A stretch of 64,000 bases of DNA from Gymnothorax reevesii (taxonomy: Eukaryota; Chordata; Actinopteri; Anguilliformes; Muraenidae). The DNA lies in assembly GCA_029721435.1 (NCBI GenBank), contig CM056583.1:69558120-69622119 (forward strand), given 5' to 3'. The position numbers were made by a program, and so were the translations under genes. Under the pieces are notes generated by a model. The model was not told the DNA's origin and ran no database searches. It saw only the letters and a program-made list of their open reading frames with translations. Positions 33,421-45,019 of this stretch are shown in pieces. How positions within the stretch are numbered: the first letter of the stretch is position 1; every line of letters starts with the position of its first letter.

Positions 33421-33999
33421 TGCCTGCCTCAGTGCCCGCTCACCCACTTTGTAAGGTTCTACCACAACTCATGTAAAGTGAACTGTTTTTCTCAATCGTG
33501 CTCAACAGGGGCTTTTATCTATCATCCAATTCACTTATAGCTGCTAATAGATACTGTCTCCATTAACACTACATCAACCTCTTGGCTGCTACTAAATCCT
33601 GGGCCACTGACATTCAAACAGTGAGACCTCAACCAAAACCAAATCCCGTGCCTTACTTTTATCGCCTGCTGCTTCGTACCTGGGGTCTGATGCTGTAGTG
33701 TGTTCTGTACACATATAGGACATCGTAACCAGCATACACACATCCTTTATCACGTCATAATAAAGTGTCCGACTGAAACCACTGGATCTTCACACAGAGT
33801 GATCCTGCGGTGCCTTGACTTTTATTTGCTAGTTAAATTCAAAATGAACGTGTAGCATCTCTACTCGATATGTTACTGATTTACAGGATTGGGCATGATT
33901 TATGTGCAAACTGTTATACGATTTTTAAAAAAATCTTGGTTAAAAAAATGCAAATAAAATAATTCCTACAGGGCCAATGACAAAACCATAGGTCTTCCC

Positions 34000-34330
34000 C
34001 AGGACTCACACAGCCAGGCCTCCCATCACAAAAGGCATAGCCTGCATAGCAAACCAATGGAATATTTGAATATTCATTAGCAGGAGAGAGCCATCAAGTA
34101 GCCCCCTCTGCATAGTGCAAACCTTGCTACTGACACATAATGAGGGAAATTACCTGGAGCCGCCAGAAAATGCCCTGTGTTAATGAGGGGGGACATGGAG
34201 TGAGCTTCAGCCTCTCATCAACTCCATTAATCAGATCAGAGGCTATAAGACTGAGCAGTCAGTGCCATAAGACCTACTCCTGGTGAAGCCTATTGATATT
34301 ATTCAGAGGATGGAGAGAATAACCAAAGTT
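34000..34330. promoter_or_regulatory. candidate enhancer block
   Basis: Non-repetitive, with ATATTTGAATATTCATTAG (POU/SOX/homeobox-like), ACATAATGAGG, GTTAATGAGG and CCATTAATCAGATC. High homeodomain-site density in unique sequence 6.7 kb upstream of lhx5. Inferred only. Confidence 0.4.
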
Positions 34331-34339
34331 TTCTCAATT

Positions 34340-35460
34340 AAAAACTGTGGCTTCAGCCATTGGTGCAGTATTTAACTTCAATGCCATTGTTAGTTTTCGA
34401 ACTGCAGTATCCTAACCCCATAAATTCTGAGTTCTCATCACTTAAGTTTTTTTTCTAGTAGGTTTAATTGGTTTCAATTATTTTTTTTTAAATTGCAGGA
34501 CAATGCAACGTAATATTCTGTCTCTGCTGGTGCCAGCGCCTCACTGAATCTACATCACACTTATATTGAGAGAAATATTCAAACCTAGAATGGTATGTTT
34601 TAAAGGCAACAACATTACATCAAATGGAAAATATCTGGATCTTATACATCATTTTATACACATTTCCCTGCAACCCAGCAGGACATATTTGTGATTGTTG
34701 GAAACCTTTGGATCTCTACTAGAATTTTAAGTAAGCCTGATGTTCCACAGGTTTGAATACAGCAGCAGCATTTGAAGGACCCAGGGTCTGTTGGTTTAAT
34801 GGGGTTAAACATATTTCCTGAGTATATCTCCATGGTATTTGACCAGACGGATGCCAGAAATTCTCACCGAGGAGCCTATTATACTAACCTTATATGCGCT
34901 ATCTCGCGAGTCAACAGTTATTTTGGATTTTAAAAGACCCATTGTTGTTCCCTTTGATCGCACTATGACCTATAACTAATTAAGTTTGACAAGTCTGTCA
35001 ATCTGAGACCTATGTTTACATTCCAGAGCAGTATAACTCTCCGCATGCAATCAGAAAATCAAGTTGACTACACTAAAAGGTAAGGTTAAATTGACGAGGG
35101 TTGTCAAAAGGATATTTGCCTCCAGTTTTATTTTAGAGCCTGTCTTTCACTAGAATACACTAATTGTTATATTAAATGGAGTGCAGCAGAACATGACATT
35201 AAACCCAAATGAGACCTTCATTCTCTAAATACAATGAAAACATCTTGATTTGACTTTTATGCATAGTTGTACATACAGTATACAGCAAGCATCACAACTG
35301 ATTGGGCAGTGACACATTTTGATTATACACCTGTACTGTAGCAGATTAAGTTCAGAAGAATTCAGTGATGAAGCGGTGGAAGTGTAGACTGTCAGGGTTA
35401 ATTTATGGGTGTTTTCATTCATATATGATGAACCGTTTATATGTGATAGCACCATTTGTG
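34340..35460. other. intergenic sequence, nothing recognised
   Basis: AT-rich. No exon, RNA gene or transposon end was identified before the Tc1 copy that follows. Confidence 0.45.
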
Positions 35461-35899
35461 CAATGCACTGGAAAATCATCTGCCCCCCTTTTGACCTTTT
35501 CTATTCTTTGCATACTGTATATGTGACACTTAAATGTTTCAAATCATCAAACTAATTTTAATATTAGCGAAAGATAACCAGAGTGAACACAAAATGCAGT
35601 TTTTAAATGATGATTATTTTAATTGAGGGAACACAGGTTTCCAACCCTACCTGGTCTTATGTGAAAAAAGTATTTGCCCCTTAGTTACTAAATCAACCAA
35701 TGAAACAAATTTAATTGATAATCAGGTTCAATTCACTGGAGACACCCAGGCATTATTATTGCCAGCCCTATTGATTTTAAACATCAACAAAACAATGTGT
35801 AATAGTAGGCAAAAAGCAGCATGTATTGCCGAAATCTACAGAAATTCAAGAACAGATGAAAAACAAAGTTATTGACATCTATCAGTCTAGAAACGTCCC

Positions 35900-36240
35900 C
35901 TAGCAGTAACCCCGGGGTTACAGGGTTTTCAAGGGTGTGCCATGAACCTCAAACCTTTAAACGCATAAATGCTTTCAAGCGAGCCCCATCTCATCCCAAC
36001 TAATGATATAGTGATGTTACCTGACAAAGCGTCATTATACAACTCAAAAGGAAGGTTTAAGCATCCTCATTTGAGGCCAGTTAAAAACAAACCTTACCCC
36101 CAAACACCTAACCCTTAACCTGAACCCTAACCCTGAGTGTCAAATAAGGATGCCAAAAGTCTCTTTTTTCATCATATATCAACGCTTGGTCAGGCAGCGT
36201 CACTACATGAGGAGTTGGGATGAGACTGTGTTGTTCACAC
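35900..36240. mobile_element. foldback insertion inside Tc1
   Basis: Imperfect inverted repeat arms at about 35986-36030 and 36184-36227 (CATCTCATCCCAACT versus AGTTGGGATGAGAC). Its left part holds the perfect 14-bp palindrome TAACCCCGGGGTTA (35907-35920) and its centre a telomere-like CCCTAACCC stretch (36103-36133). Absent from the expected Tc1 layout, so probably a later insertion. Confidence 0.55.
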
Positions 36241-36479
36241 TGTTCTTTGTTTTAATTTGCTTGATTAATAATCACACAATTTATTTACTGAATAACAAGA
36301 CCAATGTACAACATAAGCCCGTAATTATTACTAATTTATAAAGAAATGAGAGAGATCACCAATGGGAAGCAATGACAACATACTTAATAGTAATATTACA
36401 GGGATGGAAAAATTATATATCATCATTAATTAATCCAATATATTCTCTGAATTCCAGATAATATTCTTCTGGGTCGAAA

Positions 36480-37090
36480 AGGTTAAGATCAGCTTAAACT
36501 ATTCCAAAAGGAGGAAGAGACTGGGCAAAAATGGCATCCATGAGAGAGCTGCATGGCGAACAACACTGCTGTCCAAAAAGAACACTAAGGCTCGCCTCTC
36601 TATTACCAAATACATCTTAATGACCTCGAAGACATTTGGGCTAATATTTTGCAGACTGATTTGTCCAAAGAGGATTTTTTGTTAGAGTTTTTGGGTCCTG
36701 TGACATCTGGCATAAAGCTAAGACAGCATTTCTTAATAAGATTATCATACTAACAGTCTAACATGAAGGTGGTAGTGTGATAAGTCTGGACTGCTTTGCT
36801 GCTTCAGTACCTGGGTGACTTGCCATAATTAATAAAACCATGAATTCTGCGTTCTACAAAAAAATAAAAATAAAAATCTGAAGCACATAAGCAAGCCCAC
36901 CTCAAGCAGGAAACAAAATGAAGGTCAAAGTCTTGAATTGAACCTGATTGAGATGTTGTGGCATGACCTAGCACAGGCAGCTCATGCTTGAAAGTTAGAA
37001 CAATTCCACAGAAAAGAGGGGGTCAAATCCCCCACAGCAATGTAAAAGACTCTGTGCCTGTTATCGCAAAAAATGTACTGCTATTATTGT
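36480..37090 (+). pseudogene. Tc1 transposase pseudogene
   Basis: Order and content follow the family: CACTGCTGTCCAAAAAGAACA, then the first-Asp region (ATTTTGCAGACTGAT), the GGTGGTAGTGTGAT region with GACTGCTTTGCTGCTTC, and AACCTGATTGAGATGTTGTGGCATGACC near the end. Multiple frameshifts, stops and an internal deletion (after about 36870) remove the catalytic core, so it is inactive. Confidence 0.75.
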
Positions 37091-37364
37091 AGCCAAGGGT
37101 CGCAAAATCAGCTTTTAGGTTCGGGGAGGTAATAATTTTTTTCACGAGTGATATAAGTTTTGAATGCCGCTATGCCTAGAAATAGATAAAATAATAATTT
37201 AAAAGCTGCATTTTGAGTTTACGCATATTGTCTTTGTCTTATATTACAAGTTCAATTAGTTGGATGATCTGAATCATTTAAATATGACAAAGAAGCAAAA
37301 ATAGAAATCAAGAGGGGGCAAATACTTTTTCACAATTCTGTACAAAGTAGCCCCCATTTTTGGG

Positions 37365-38650
37365 CAAATCAAAAGTATTTGGACAATTTAACATAATGTA
37401 GAATATAATATTAATTTTAATTAATAGATTCCATATCCTTTGCATATGATGTCAGTGATGCATTGACATCACCAGATGTGCTTCGCCAGGACAGCACTGC
37501 CACTTTAGTCTTTAATTTCTGCTTTTTCCAGAGACAATGCCTTTAGTCTCCTCTTCATCGCATAAAATGCATGTTCATTTAAATTAAGAACTGGTGATTG
37601 ACTTTGCCAGCAAGACCAAAATAACTGAAAATGGACCACCGTCCAATTTTATTAGGGTTCTCATTGTAATTTAATGCATTTCTAGTATTTCTCCTGTATC
37701 AGTCCTGCGGTAAAGTGGACAGCACAATCGTGCATTCAGAAATGTTGTCTGACAGTAATCAAATGGTCGACTTAGTTGATCACAAGATCAAGTATGTCTA
37801 TTGCTACAAGACATTGAGTGACTGGGCCAGAACTACTGTATGTCCCTTAAACTTCTGACAGAAAGCTAGATCAGAGGGAGAATGAACTCGATCACAATGA
37901 GAATGTGTGGATTACTCCCTCGTATACTCGTTCGAGGACCTCTTTCACAGAGCAGCAGTCCAAAAACAGAGCCCAATTGGGAGACCTACTCTAAATGGTT
38001 TTTACTCTGATTGCCTTTTAAGTTTTGTTCGAGGATAAACAAAATAATGCTCGTCTTGGAGTAACGTTATAGTCCACCAATGAGTAACAGCTGTGATGCT
38101 GTGCTCATGAATGGTATGCGTTTTAGTTTTCTAAAATTAGCTTGCTAATGTTAGCAAGCTTTTCATGCAGATGAGTAATGATGTGCAGAGATGCATGTGA
38201 TCAAAAATCCCAAAGTAGTTTTGCCTCATAAATGTTATATAATCTTCATATCACTTTCAGTCTTTAATTGTTCACCTTTGGGGATTTTGCTGGTTTGAAC
38301 CGCAATCCGACATTCATCCTAACCATGTGTGACGCACAGTTGTAAAGCCTTCATGGTTTCATGACATCATCACAGCAGAGCTTTCATTCATTGATGGACC
38401 ATAATGTAACTCTTGAATGAACTTTATCTTGTTGATCCCAGAACATAGTTTACATGATGATATCAGATTGTGCCTCATGAAATGCACCGCAACAGCTAAA
38501 TATCAACATTGAACCACCATGTCAAATCAGGGATGAAGTCATATCATATAGAATGGTAGACCTTCAGGATGAGGATTGGTTACCCTTGCAATACAGGGTC
38601 ATACTATTCCAGCTAGCGGTGACATTTGACCCAGCAGTGTCTGTTTATTG
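37365..38650. other. intergenic sequence, possibly transposon-derived
   Basis: It starts with CAAAAGTATTTGGACAA, which resembles a Tc1-type terminus, but no matching right end or transposase was recognised. Contains the inverted pair AGCTTGCTAA/TTAGCAAGCT (38139-38160, 2-bp loop). Otherwise unidentified. Confidence 0.25.
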
Positions 38651-38749
38651 TGTTCTTTATTGCATAGCAGAAGAAAAACATTGATACTGCTTCACTGGCA
38701 AAGTGGTTTGAGCCCCTGACCCATCACCAGATGACAATGCCTTTGCTCT

Positions 38750-38995
38750 CTGTTAGTATAAATTGTTATTTCACTGGCTCATATTTTCTCTTATCCTTGG
38801 CACCAATCATCATATAGCAGAATTGCAATCTATTAATAGCACTCTGTGTTGTTTAATTGAATGCCTTGACAGTTTAATGCCACTGGAGTTTAATCATTCT
38901 CGTAAAGAGTTATTCATATTTGACACCAATAAAAAGTAAGTCATTTAAACTGATGACTTCTGAAATGAAAATGAATGAGAGGCAACTGTACCTTT
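38750..38995. promoter_or_regulatory. candidate conserved non-coding block
   Basis: Unique sequence dense in homeobox/SOX-type cores (GTTTAATTGAATGCC, GAGTTTAATCATTC, GAGTTATTCATATTTG). Non-coding; regulatory role inferred. Confidence 0.3.
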
Positions 38996-38999
38996 AGGC

Positions 39000-40650
39000 A
39001 GGATACCAAAAGTATAAAACAAGTAGCAGGGGTACAGTGCCCCCTTAAATGATCGTTAAATGCCAGATAGGAATAAACTTGACACTTTAAACTAAAATAT
39101 TTATGCATAATCTCATTCCAAATGCTGTACTTATATTTTTTTGTTTTTGTATTTACACATTAAGTGTTTGATTGAGCATTTCTTTAACTCACATATTGAT
39201 ACTTACATGTGTAGGCCTATATTTCTTGCTAACTGTATTACTTCCAGCCTACCTCCGTGTGACATGACAATATGGGATTTTACTTTATCTGACTTAGTTG
39301 TGAAAAAAAATCTATTGTTTAAACTGTCCTCATCTCAAAAAAAAAATTCTAATTAAAAATTTCAAGCACCCCATGTTTCTCTGTTACTTGTTTTCTTTTT
39401 GCTCTCCCTTGGCTGCTAATACCCAGAGCTGTGTTTCTTCTATAGCTCATGTGATTTTTGAAACAGTAGTCCTCAGGGATAGGCGTTGTACTCTGACTTC
39501 CTGTGGTTTGTGCGAAACAAATGCATGGGCAGATGTAATCAATTCTGTAATATAAGTTATGTTACACTATTGTTTACAATTTCTATAATTTAAGCACTAT
39601 TGTGCATATTTTGTTCATTTTTCATATGCAGATTTGTGAAAATACAATACAAAATCCCAATATTATCTAGTATTTGCAGTCTTTGAATTATCATGCGTAA
39701 GTTCCCTTTCTTCCAATAGGTGCAGCACATCACAGGCACTCTCAACCCTTGTATGACCCCTGGGGAGAGAGGTCAGCTTGTTATCTTGAGCAGCACATGG
39801 TGGAAAGAGGCTGTGACAGCTAACCATGTATCACAGTAAGAGCAAGTGACACCATTATGAGACTTCACCCTCCACTATGTTTGCGCGCATGTGTGTGTGT
39901 GCGCGCTTGCGCATGCGTGTGTGTAAGTGCGTGTGCGTTTGTGTGGGAGATAAATGCCCCTAAAATGATTTGAATGAAGAGAAAGTTCATTAAGACTGAA
40001 TTATAACGCCACATAAAAAGCCACACTGCTAGACTTCTGCTACACAGGGCTAAAATGTACAGTATTCGATATGTTTTTATAAAAACGTATATTATAGAGA
40101 GAATAGATGTAAAACAGGTTTTAAATCAACTTCTCTTTCAATACATCTCCTATTAGAATTAAGGCGCTGTTCATTGCATAACTACCAAGAGATACTGCAT
40201 GTTTTTTTTTTTTTTTGTCCCCAATAACACTTTGGCTCGTTTTTTTTTTTTTCTTTCTTCTTTTAATTGTTATACTGCCTCTGAATACTGGAGTTAGATA
40301 CTATCCCCGGAAGATTACAATGATACATTTGCCGCCTTTTGAGAATAACAAATGTCCTGACTAAACTCTCTATTCTCATACAGAGGGTAATCTTCTGTCT
40401 GTCTTGTTAACATACTGCTGCAAGCTTGCTGCAAAATAAGTGAGAATAGGTCTTCTCCACTCGAAGATTATAGCAAGATGTGAATCAGCACAAAAAACCA
40501 CAATTTAGAGCAAGTCACATTAACTGAGTTTTGAAAAGTACTGCAATATACTAGAATGTCATTTGTCAAAATGGCCACTGTTCGTTACACAGTAAAACAA
40601 ATTGGTGATGCTTCAGATGAGTTGCTGAACAAAATTATTAATATTATTAT
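39000..40650. other. intergenic sequence, nothing recognised
   Basis: AT-rich with a GT/GC-rich tract at about 39884-39946 and T-runs at about 40203-40250. No exon or mobile-element end. Confidence 0.45.
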
Positions 40651-41141
40651 TATTATTATCAGTAGTAGTAGTAGTAAGTAGTAGTAGTGCAACCCCATTT
40701 CCAAAAACACAGGGACGCTGTGTCAAATGTAAATAAACACAGAATGCAACAATATGAAAATCACTTAAACCTTACATTTTATTGAAAATGATGCAAAGGC
40801 AACATATTAGATGTTTAAACTGAGAACCTTTATTGTTTTCTGAAAAATACAGGCTCACTTTGAATTTGATGCTAGCAACACATTTCAAAAAAGTTGGGAC
40901 AATGGCAACAATAGCCTAGAAGAGTTATATCATGTGAAAGACATACTCCTGGTGGAACATCTCACAGCTAAGTAGATTAATTGGAAAAAGATCAATAACA
41001 TTATTGGGCATAAAAAGTCTTCAGAAGTAAAGATAGTGAGAGCTTCACCACTGTGTGAACGCCGGCATGTACAAATAGCTCAAAAAGTTAAGAATAACGT
41101 TTCTTAACATAAAATCGCAAAGAATTTGGGGAGTTTTTCCT

Positions 41142-42600
41142 CAATGTTCTTTTTTTTCATTTTTTTCCCCAAGACATTTATTTGTCCCCATGGGGCGATT
41201 GTTTGTGCCGCAATAGCAATAAAAACAACAACAACAACATACAACAAATGACGATAATAACAAAAGTAAGACACGGGATAAAAAAAAGTCAAGAACGCAT
41301 ACTTAAAAAGTGTGAACTAAAGCAATGATTGTGCTACCTGGCCTGTACAGAATTGAGCAGTGAGATGGCAGAGGGTATAAAGGAGAATTTGTCACGGTTT
41401 GTCTTGACTATTGGTTGTCTGAGAAGGGAAACCAGAAGGTAGAAACTTAAATTCTGAGTCCAGGGGGTGAGTGCTGTCGGACATGATGGATTTTGCCTTC
41501 TTTGACAGCTGGTTATTGTACAGATCTGAAAGGGTTTGTTGCTGAGTACCAATGATTTTACTGCTGACTTTTGTCATGGTTAATGAGTTAATGGTTAATG
41601 AGTTTTTCTGTTTCAGATTGAGAGATGCAAACCAGCAGATAAATGAAAAGGCGAAAACAGACTCAATAAAAGATTTATAAAACATTGTCATGAGAGATCT
41701 GTCGACCTGGAACTTGGCTGGCTTCCTCAGACAAAACAGACACTGCTGGCTTATCTTGATGAGCATTTTAATATTGCTGTCGAATGTCAATTTATCATCA
41801 ATTATAATACCCAAGTACTTGCAAGAGTGGACAATCTCAACAGCTTCACCATTTACTATAGTGTTGACAGGTGCAGGAAGATGACGTCTAAAATCAATAC
41901 ACATATCCTTAGTTTTGGTGACATTTAGCTCTAAAAAAACTTAATTGCACCACTCTAAAAAATAATTTCAAACCAGACCATGGGATGTTTCAGTGTCATC
42001 TAACACGTTCACTATAACTGCGTCATCTGCAAATTTAACAATGTGATGGTTGTCAAATTTACTGCGGCAGTCATTTGTGTACATGATATATAGGAGAGGG
42101 GAGAGAACACAGCCTTGTGGAGATCCAGTAGATGTTCTTGATAGTGTGGATATGTGCTCATTGACTCTAACTCTCTGAGACCTGTTAGTGAGAAAGTCCA
42201 AAATCCAACCCACAATGCAACAATCCAGGTTAAAATGTTCTATGAGCTTTTCTGCTAGCAGGTGCGGTTGAACAGTGTTAAATGCCGAAGAAAAAGTGCA
42301 CAAATAATAGTCTGACATGGTTTTTGCTGCCCTGTATATGTTGGTATATGAGATTGAGAAGAGTAATGGTGGCATCCTGCACCCCCTATGGGTGCGATAA
42401 GCGAACTGCAGTAGGTCCAGGAGATGTTCAGTTACTCCCAGGATTTCCTTTTTTATCAGTTTTTCGAGTGATTTCATTATTTGAGAGGTCAGGGGAACCG
42501 GCCTGTAATCATTTAGAAGTTTAGGGCGGCTGTTTTTGGCTATGGGAATAATTGTGGATTGTTTCCACAAGGTCGGAACTCTCTGTTGACTAAGTGACAG
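41142..42600 (-). mobile_element. 5'-truncated non-LTR retrotransposon (LINE)
   Basis: The 3' end is at low coordinates: after the reverse transcriptase come an LPSG...NRDKFSFIPSAIS C-terminal motif, then a GGGGACAAATAAATG tail ending in A/G-rich sequence near 41142. The endonuclease domain and the start of the reverse transcriptase are missing, as expected for 5' truncation. Probably CR1/L2/Rex-type, judged from the C-terminal motif. It was inserted into the Tc1-like copy around it, so it is younger. Confidence 0.8.
41392..42570 (-). pseudogene. reverse transcriptase fragment of the LINE
   Basis: Two open segments. 42570-41968 has IIPIAKNSRP, NDYRPVPLTSQIMKSLEK, LLQFAYRTHRG, GSPQGCVLSPLLYIMYTNDC and KFADDAVIV (the FADD active-site box). 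41904-41392 continues with VHSCKYLGIIIDDKL and the thumb/C-terminal region. A stop or frameshift between them, FSSAFNTV in place of a DFSSAFNT-type motif, and the missing N-terminus make it inactive. Confidence 0.85.
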
Positions 42601-43742
42601 GTTAAAAATATGATGTTACATTATATAATTGACAGATTCGGAGAATCCAGAGAAATCTCTGTAAGCAAGGGACACGACTGAAAACAAATATTGAACAGCT
42701 AAAGTTTCAGGCTCTCAGGCAGCACTGCATTTTAAAAAGTCGGGTTCCTGTAGTGGAAATCACTGCACTGGCTCAAGAACACATCTGTCATTGATTGTTG
42801 GTTAACAGAGTTTATTGCTGCATCCACAAATGCAAGTTACTTTGCCATGTAAACATTAAACCATATCTAAATCAAATCTAGAAATGCTGCTGCCTTCTCT
42901 GAGCCCAAGGTCATTTAACAGGGACAGAGGTGAAATAGAAAACTGCCTGTTGGTCTAACCAATCAAAATGTGAAATTGTTTTTGGAATTTGTGGACGCAA
43001 CATTCTCCAGGCTAAAGAGGAGAGGGATCATTTGGCTTGTTTTCAGCACGCAGTTCAAAAGCGATCATCTATGATAGTGTGAGGGTGAATTTGTGCACAT
43101 GGCATGGGTAACCTACACATCTGTGAAAATACCGTTAATGCTGAACAATACAGTATATTTACGTTTTGTGGCTACATATATTGCCATCCAGACATCTTTT
43201 TTTCAGGAATGTCTGGCTTATTCTGCAAGAAAGTGCCAAAGATCATATTCTACACATATTAAAATGATATGGCTTGGTAGTTAGAGAGTCTGGGTGCTAG
43301 ACTGGCCTGCCTGCCAGTCCAGACCAATCAATTACTGAGAATACCTGTTGCATTATGAAATGAAATATATGACACAGGCAGCCGTGAAGTGTTGACCGCT
43401 GAAATCCTGAATCAAGAAAGAATGGGAAAATATTTTGCTTTCAAAACTACAGCATTTGGTCTCCTTAGTTCCCAAATACTTATTGAGAGTGTTGTTAAAA
43501 GAAGATGTGATGCAAAACAGTGAGGAACAACCCCTGTCCCAACTTTTTTGAAACATGTTGCTGGCATCAAATTCAACATGAATAGATATTTTCAAGAAAT
43601 GAAGAAGTCTCTCAGAATAAACATCTAATATGTTGTATTTGCACTGTTCTCAAAAAATTCGGGGTTATGTTCTTTGCAAATTATTGCATTCTGTTTTCAT
43701 TACATTTTACATTGAGTCTCAACTTTTTTGGAAATGGGGTTG

Positions 43743-43745
43743 TAA

Positions 43746-43778
<33 letters not shown>

Positions 43779-43862
43779 CAATAGTAGTCCTTGTAGTCGT
43801 CGTAGTAGTTGTATTAGCAGCAGCAGCAGTAGTAGCAGTAGTGGTGGTAGTTGAGGTAGAAT
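43743..43862. repeat. (TAG)n microsatellite
   Basis: Degenerate TAG/CAG trinucleotide repeat between two related Tc1/mariner-type insertions. Confidence 0.9.
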
Positions 43863-43873
43863 AAGAAGTAGTA

Positions 43874-44160
43874 CAACCCTCTTTCCAAAAAATGTTGAGA
43901 TGTTTTGAATGTAAATAAAACCAGATCACAATGACTTGCAAATAATCTAAGCTCTATATCTAACTGAAAATACAACTCAGATATTGAAACTGCAAAATTG
44001 ATCTTTTTTAAGAAAAATATCTGCCCATTTTGAATTTGTTGCCATCGACACATTTGAAAAAAGGGGCCTGTTAACCATGAACATAAGAGTTCAACTGATC
44101 GTTACATTCTGTTTTTATTTACATTTTACACAGCGACCCACCTTTTTTGAAATGGGGTTG
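43874..44160. mobile_element. 287-bp non-autonomous derivative of the CAACCCC Tc1-like family
   Basis: Left end CAACCCTCTTTCCAAAAAAT after TA (43872-43873); right end AAATGGGGTTG at 44160. The internal sequence matches only the ends of the full element at 40690 (ATGTAAATAAAACCAGATCA; TTTTTATTTACATTTTACAC). No transposase. Confidence 0.85.
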
Positions 44161-44161
44161 T

Positions 44162-44345
44162 GGTAGAAGTAAAAGAAGTGAAGCAGTAGCTGCAGCAGCA
44201 GTAGTAATAATAATAGTAGTAACAGTAGTAGTAGTAGTAACAGTAGTAGCAGTAGTAGTAGTAGTAACAGTAGTAGCAGTAGTGGTGGTAGTAGTAGTAG
44301 TAACAGTAGTAGTGGTGGTAGTAACAGTAGTAGTGGTAGTAAAAT
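44162..44345. repeat. (AGT)n/(AGC)n microsatellite
   Basis: About 180 bp of AGTAGTAACAGTAGC-type repeat. Apparent Val or Thr homopolymer peptides are artefacts. Confidence 0.95.
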
Positions 44346-44529
44346 TGCTGCTGTTGTTATTGCCGTTATTCTTGTTGCCGCTCAAATTTATCTCCAGATT
44401 TTTTTTTTTTTTTTTTGTTGTTTCCTGCATAGCCAGATCTTCAACAATACTATCTACAGAGCACACAATCAGATCCACCAGATCCAGAAAACAGAGAGAG
44501 AGAGAGTAATGCATGTAATAAGCAATAAG

Positions 44530-45015
44530 CTCTGAGCTGTATGTATTCCATCATTCTGTGTCTCCCCACTCTATCCCCACTAGCAGCCACTTGAATTAGC
44601 AGCGGAGGATTACGGGGACCATGGTTCATTAATCTTGCTGACAAACAGTGGCCAGTGTGAATATTTGCACGCAGAAATTGAAAAGATTAGACACTATTTG
44701 ACAAGGATTGGCAGGCTTCGTGCTTTGCAAGGAGCAACTGTTAAATATTCATATCCTGTCTGGTTTGCTGTGTGTATGTGTTTGTGAGCATATGTGAGAG
44801 CGAGTGTCAGGCAGAGGGTTTAAAAGGGATGGAGGGTCAGGAAACAAGAGTAAAGCAGGTTTAGTCATTTGCAAACCTATAGCGTACTAATGGGGTGGGA
44901 TCTTTTGGAAGACGAGCTAACAGCAGCACCTTCCCCCATTTCAAGCAAACTAATTATCCTCCCCCATATTGAACTGTTTCATCCCAAACCTGGCAGCCTG
45001 CAGATTGCTCAGAAC
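44530..45015. promoter_or_regulatory. candidate conserved non-coding block
   Basis: Unique, balanced-composition sequence after a long microsatellite, with CCATGGTTCATTAATCTTGC, TTAAATATTCATATCC and CAAACTAATTATCC homeobox-type sites. Non-coding; inferred regulatory. Confidence 0.3.
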
Positions 45016-45019
45016 ATTT

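Larger units (their letters stand above)
35464..37341 (+). mobile_element. Tc1 element with long IR/DR ends, degraded
   Basis: Long inverted repeats of about 220 bp, each with an outer and an inner direct repeat: AAAATCATCTGCCCCC near 35471 and GTGAAAAAAGTATTTGCCCC at 35661 on the left, with the matching inverted forms near 37125 and 37318 on the right (GGGGGCAAATACTTTTTCAC). This IR/DR layout is typical of fish Tc1 transposons. A transposase pseudogene lies at about 36480-37090 and a separate foldback sequence interrupts the left half. Confidence 0.85.
40690..43742 (+). mobile_element. Tc1/mariner-like element split by a LINE fragment
   Basis: Ends CAACCCCATTTCCAAAAAC and, inverted on the right, CAACCCCATTTCCAAAAAAG. 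TA follows at 43743-43744 and the left dinucleotide has decayed to TG. This is a very common fish family. Transposase-like plus-strand sequence is found at about 41060-41140 and 42605-43530 (CAGGCTAAAGAGGAGAGG; GGCATGGGTAACCTACACATC; CTGGCCTGCCTGCCAGTCC) and is broken by indels. The reverse-transcriptase fragment at 41142-42600 interrupts it exactly between matching flanking sequence. Confidence 0.85.

Noticed and set aside
36103..36133. True interstitial telomere repeat
   Set aside because: Only a few imperfect CCCTAA-like units; it lies within a foldback insertion.
38139..38160. 10-bp inverted repeat as a terminator or microRNA hairpin
   Set aside because: Stem too short for a pre-miRNA, and intrinsic terminators are not relevant in this genome.
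43630..44514. Long open frames of Ser, Val or Thr repeats
   Set aside because: They arise from TAG/AGT trinucleotide repeats, which stay open in several frames at once, and have no family resemblance.
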